DNA of 64,000 bases from Flavihumibacter rivuli (lineage in GTDB: Bacteria > Bacteroidota > Bacteroidia > Chitinophagales > Chitinophagaceae): contig NZ_CP092334.1 in assembly GCF_018595685.2 (NCBI RefSeq), positions 3,624,001-3,688,000 of the forward strand, given 5' to 3'. Each line of letters starts with the position of its first letter. Position 1 is the first letter of the stretch. Below, one piece after another: positions 60,738 through 64,000 of the stretch. The notes beneath the pieces are model-generated. The model was given only the letters and a program-made list of their open reading frames with translations. It was not told the origin of the DNA and ran no database searches. The position numbers were made by a program, and so were the translations under genes.

Positions 60738-62996
60738 TTACTGCATCCCGATCGTGATCTTTTTGATGGTAGTTTTACTACCCTCCTGGATCTGCAGGAT
60801 ATAAACACCCGGGACAAATTTTGAAACATCAAGGTCATAGGTGTTCCTACCCTTGCTGGCCGAATGATTTTGCTGGATCATAGTGCGGCCTGAAAGATCA
60901 ATGATGCGCAGGCTAAGCGGGCCTGCCTTTGAGGTGGTATGGTTGATATATAATTTGTCGGTTGCCGGGTTAGGATAGAAGTTGGTCTGGTTGTTCTGAT
61001 CCATGGCCACCTCCTCCATCGGGCTTTCTGTTCCGTTGACTTGTGTCAATATCGGTGGTGAACTTGTTGAGTAGGGGGCTGAACTAGCATCTATCCTGAT
61101 GGAATAACATGTTGATGGGTCTACCTGTGAGGTCTTGGGTACAACTTTCAGATAATAGGTTCCAAATGTGGTGGCTCCGTTATAGATGAAAGCTTCATTA
61201 CTTGTACCGGTCTTCTCAGAGGAGGCTAACTGATTCAGGGCATTGTCATACAGGTATAGGTCGTAATCTGCAGTCAGGTTAGAGAAACTGATCTTTATAT
61301 AGATCCATGAACTATAGGTCTTAAAAGTAAACCAATCTACGTCTGTAGCAGAACTTATACTGCCCTTGTTTTGGATCAGGTTGTTGATGTGTTTGGCTAA
61401 AGAGGGGATGTCATTAGGTTCAAAAGCATCAGCGCAAACCACTGGAGGCGGGTTGTTTCCTCCTGAACCAGGGTTTTCAACCGGGAAGTTACTGAAATGA
61501 ATAAGCCCCACCCCACTACTATTCCTCACGATAGGCGATGCTATGCCATCATGACTCAGGTAGGAAATGCCAGTCGGATCATTGTTGGTTACATTGGCCC
61601 TCTTAAAATACAGGATAAGCCTGTTTGAACTGCCCTTCACCGAATCAATAGTAAAATTTCCTCCTTCCAGCCTGAATTCACTCTTCACATCCCCGTCCAG
61701 CGTGTAAGTGCTATACTGGTCTTTCAAGGTTAGGGTTAGTTCCTTTGCGCTGCCATCATCATTGAATGCAGTGATCTTTGCTGCAGAAGGTTCTGGCACT
61801 TCAATACTGGAGGATTGGTTGGTAACACCATAAAGGTATTTCCTAACGATCTTTGCCATCCAGTCGCCGATCTCCCTATAACCATTGGGGAAGTTGTAGT
61901 GACAATAGTCTATAGTTCCACCATCGAACAATTGGCTTGTATTGTTAGTGGTCATGATATGGGTATTGGCCAGTTCCTTTGCCAATTGCCGTTGCGCTTC
62001 CTGGATCTGTAAAACACCATCCTTACTGTAAATGCCACAACCATTCCTGATCTGGAAGATGAAGAACCGACTGATGGAAGGGTAGTCTGTTTTCCAGTCG
62101 TTGTACAGGTTGGTGAACGATGCCTTGTACTGCTCGAGGCTGGTTTGGTTAGGATTCAAGGTGCCCGCTGCATCTGATTCGCCCTGGTACCAAAATACAG
62201 CCCTGACGTTTTCAGCACAACCGGCCTCCCTTAAGCGGGCCAGCAGCCTTCCGTAGTTTGTATTGGGGTCTTCTGGTTGGTTGTCGTTGCGTTGGAAATA
62301 GCTGATAGGGGCACCAGGGTAAGCACCATTAAAAAGGGCGATCGGGACCCTTTGTGCACCGGCAATATTGGATGCCAAGCGCACCCCCCATTGACCGCAA
62401 GCCCCATTGACATCATACCATACATTTCCATTGGCCTGGTACCAGCCTTTGGTATAGCTCATGGTGGGACTTGCGCTTCCATAAACCCTTACCCACCAAC
62501 GGTTGGGTGAATTGGTGGTGGTGTTGGCATCATTGGCGGATGAATAGGTACCCCTAAGGTTGGCAACGGCATTGGATTGTCCCTCGATGATATAAACATC
62601 ACCAGCCAATACGTACATGGCCCTCCTGATCAGGGTTTCAGAACTGCCATTCCAACCGTACAGTTCGATATTATAGTTGGCCAATTCGGCCTTCAACTGG
62701 TCGGTCACATCGTAATTGGCAACGCCATCAACATAACTAAGGGGGATAACCATGGTATTTTGGATGGTTCCGCTTCTTACCCTTTTCAATCGGAGTTCTT
62801 TATAGCCTGATGATTCAGTTACGGATCCCGCTACTCTGTATGTGGCCATATTCGTACTAAGGTTCCTCGGGTACAATTGATAGTTGGATGGGAAAATGGT
62901 TACCTGTGCAAGGATGGTAGATGCAAAGGTGGTTAAGCAAAAAAGAACGGCGATAAGTAATCGGGGAATTACACGATAAGGTAAACTAGGTTTCAT
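60738..62996 (-). CDS. Secreted SASA-type esterase with T9SS sorting tail, paralog 3
   Basis: The 752-residue protein starts at the ATG at 62996 (MKPSLPYRVIPRLLIAVLFC, signal peptide ending ASTILAQ). An upstream in-frame start would add 21 unrelated residues. It has the same order as the two paralogs: SASA (IIEGQSNAVANLRG, WYQGESDAAG, DGGTIDYCHYNF), then a hinge with GSGGNNPPPVV, PPC-type domain (DAFEPNDIPSLAKHI through CYSIRIDASS) and T9SS tail (FYPNPATDKLYIN through PGVYILQIQEG). It is the most diverged of the three. It is divergent from the GH18 chitinase gene, with 389 bp between. Confidence 0.88.
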   Translation of the reverse strand: MKPSLPYRVIPRLLIAVLFCLTTFASTILAQVTIFPSNYQLYPRNLSTNMATYRVAGSVTESSGYKELRLKRVRSGTIQNTMVIPLSYVDGVANYDVTDQLKAELANYNIELYGWNGSSETLIRRAMYVLAGDVYIIEGQSNAVANLRGTYSSANDANTTTNSPNRWWVRVYGSASPTMSYTKGWYQANGNVWYDVNGACGQWGVRLASNIAGAQRVPIALFNGAYPGAPISYFQRNDNQPEDPNTNYGRLLARLREAGCAENVRAVFWYQGESDAAGTLNPNQTSLEQYKASFTNLYNDWKTDYPSISRFFIFQIRNGCGIYSKDGVLQIQEAQRQLAKELANTHIMTTNNTSQLFDGGTIDYCHYNFPNGYREIGDWMAKIVRKYLYGVTNQSSSIEVPEPSAAKITAFNDDGSAKELTLTLKDQYSTYTLDGDVKSEFRLEGGNFTIDSVKGSSNRLILYFKRANVTNNDPTGISYLSHDGIASPIVRNSSGVGLIHFSNFPVENPGSGGNNPPPVVCADAFEPNDIPSLAKHINNLIQNKGSISSATDVDWFTFKTYSSWIYIKISFSNLTADYDLYLYDNALNQLASSEKTGTSNEAFIYNGATTFGTYYLKVVPKTSQVDPSTCYSIRIDASSAPYSTSSPPILTQVNGTESPMEEVAMDQNNQTNFYPNPATDKLYINHTTSKAGPLSLRIIDLSGRTMIQQNHSASKGRNTYDLDVSKFVPGVYILQIQEGSKTTIKKITIGMQ

Positions 62997-63385
62997 GCCT
63001 GGCTGGGGTTTAGATGTTAAACTCTCCGGTAGTGGACTACCGAAAATAATCTGAGCCAAGGTTAGCGATTATAGGGTGGGATAAGAAATGGAGTGATAAA
63101 AGTAGATGGGATATGTACTTTTACATCGATATATTAAAGTTATAAAAATTTTACATCAACTTGCTAAAAAATTATTCCCGGGATGAAGGGGAAAAATGCC
63201 CCTCCCGGATTTGTTTTTTTGTACTATGAAAAAGAAGGTAAACGTGTTGTATACTCGATTTACAAGATTCTCTTACCATGGATTTATCAATGATTAAACT
63301 TTAGTAAGTTGTAACTTCCCTCCTGTGCTTTTCCCGCAGTATTCATTCCTTCAATGCTGATAACCCAAACCCCAAAATATAGCAA
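62997..63385. other. 389-bp divergent intergenic region between esterase paralog 3 and the chitinase
   Basis: It contains a hairpin-forming CGGTAG/CTACCG repeat (63027-63042) in the probable leader of the esterase gene, AT-rich sequence (63120-63170), and a terminator-like hairpin with T7 at 63178-63220. No protein-coding frame is convincing; the longest start-initiated candidate is 23 codons (63226). Confidence 0.6.
63178..63220 (+). terminator. Orphan terminator-like hairpin in a divergent promoter region
   Basis: CCGGGA (63178-63183) pairs with TCCCGG (63203-63208), and GGGG (63188-63191) with CCCC (63199-63202), inside a bulged stem, followed by T7 at 63214-63220. No upstream plus-strand gene exists to terminate, so the upstream transcript is unknown. 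Confidence 0.55.
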
Positions 63386-64000
63386 ATGAACAAAACCCTT
63401 TTGTTGTGTAGTTTCCTGGTGTTGATGACGGCCAGTGCCATTGCCCAGTCGCCGGGCAAGAAATCTATCATTGCCTATTATACCGGAGATGAGAAAGAGA
63501 TAGAAAAATACCCGGTCGATAAATTGACGCATATCATCTATAGTTTCCTTAAGCTGGAAGGTAATTCCCTCGCTTTTCAAAACGACAACCAGAAGAAAGT
63601 ACTGACCAGCCTGGTTGGGTTGAAAAAGAAATATCCCGGCCTTAAGGTTATGGTTTCTATAGGGGGCTGGGGAGGCTGTGAGAAGTGTTCGCCTGTATTC
63701 GCGTCCGAAGAGAACCGCAGGCAATTTGCGAAGAGTGTAGCAGGCTTATTGAAGGCCTATAATGCTGATGGGATCGACCTGGATTGGGAGTATCCTGCCA
63801 TCGAGGGCTATCCGGGTCATGAGTGGCGTGCAGAAGACCGTCCTAATTTCACTGACCTTGTGGTAAAACTAAGGGAAGAAATGGGACCCCGTCTTGAATT
63901 GAGTTTTGCCGCCGGTGGATTTACGAAGTTCCTGGAGCAGTCCATTGAATGGGATAAGGTAATGCCCCTGCTGGACAGGGTCAACCTGATGACCTATGAC
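63386..64000 (+). CDS. GH18 chitinase, 5' portion (gene continues past window end)
   Basis: The reading frame starts at ATG 63386 with a signal peptide (KTLLLCSFLVLMTASAIAQ) and stays open to the window end, 205 codons. GH18 motifs are visible: SIGGWGGCEKCS (the SxGG strand) and the catalytic DGIDLDWEYP (DxxDxDxE with the proton-donor Glu). The Tyr in LMTYD is near the right edge. It would hydrolyse chitin or related GlcNAc polymers outside the inner membrane. It is divergent from the three secreted esterases. Confidence 0.95.
   Translation, partial: MNKTLLLCSFLVLMTASAIAQSPGKKSIIAYYTGDEKEIEKYPVDKLTHIIYSFLKLEGNSLAFQNDNQKKVLTSLVGLKKKYPGLKVMVSIGGWGGCEKCSPVFASEENRRQFAKSVAGLLKAYNADGIDLDWEYPAIEGYPGHEWRAEDRPNFTDLVVKLREEMGPRLELSFAAGGFTKFLEQSIEWDKVMPLLDRVNLMTYD

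Noticed and set aside
63226..63297. 23-codon frame (MKKKVNVLYTRFTRF...) between the orphan hairpin and the chitinase
   Set aside because: Short, AT-rich, no typical leader-peptide feature and no clear upstream signal; it may be chance.
1..64000. tRNA or rRNA genes
   Set aside because: No conserved TTCGA-N-C acceptor-arm structure or rRNA core sequence was seen by eye; a tRNAscan run would settle it.

Overview
The window reads as chromosome of a Bacteroidota bacterium, most likely from the Chitinophagaceae or a close relative. Supporting signs are the TTTG-N19-21-TAnnTTTG promoters upstream of rimP, ahpC and a META lipoprotein gene, three proteins with type IX secretion (T9SS) C-terminal sorting domains, an OMP_b-brl_3 TonB-type receptor, many short lipoproteins with SCDKD-like N-termini, and Bacteroidota-typical families (DUF4834-like, SMUG2-like DNA glycosylase). 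This placement is inferred from gene content; no rRNA or tRNA gene was seen.

Layout: 1-965 is the 3' end of a GH3 glycosidase gene, followed by a HAD phosphatase. 1953-8669 carries a DUF4834-like gene, the translation/transcription operon rimP-nusA-infB, and a SurA-type periplasmic PPIase. 8888-13808 is a very large soluble PAS/GAF sensor kinase with its NarL-type response regulator. 13901-19434 holds a SMUG2-type glycosylase, an AI-2E transporter, an L,D-transpeptidase-like exported protein, a membrane protein coupled to rpoN, and a small exported protein. 19500-25137 is mostly minus strand: DegT aminotransferase, an AhpD/AhpC peroxidase pair, a GHL10 glycosidase, a MarR regulator and a radical SAM/SPASM protein. 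25319-35023 holds a GH25 lysozyme, an alpha-helical repeat protein, a candidate structured sRNA locus, an amidohydrolase, a VWA protein and small envelope proteins. A UvrD/PcrA helicase follows. 37783-48262 is a patchwork of lipoproteins, an orphan PhnD-like binding protein, a serine hydrolase, an SDR/AraC pair, a possible caspase-like (clan CD) exported protein, and ArsC-like and NTF2-like genes. 48360-51475 is a small oxidative/hydrolytic cluster (dienelactone hydrolase, flavin monooxygenase, alpha/beta hydrolase). 51500-55575 is an ECF sigma operon with two small membrane proteins, divergent from an outer-membrane receptor. 55669-62996 holds three tandem paralogous secreted SASA-type esterases with T9SS tails, divergent from a GH18 chitinase truncated by the window end.

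Between the genes lie many factor-independent terminators, several bidirectional. The least explained features are: an 11-bp tandem repeat (GGTCGGAGCCG-like) in three separate intergenic regions, two of which share a left flank; a palindrome with core CACATAAATATGTG in two unlinked divergent promoter regions; a candidate 200-nt structured RNA with its own promoter-like and terminator elements; and a terminator-like hairpin in the rimP leader that could be an attenuator.

Carbohydrate and envelope functions recur: GH3, GHL10, GH25, GH18, SASA esterases, an L,D-transpeptidase and SurA. This fits a saprophytic polymer degrader with an elaborate outer membrane. All functional calls are from motifs read by eye; no database search was possible.
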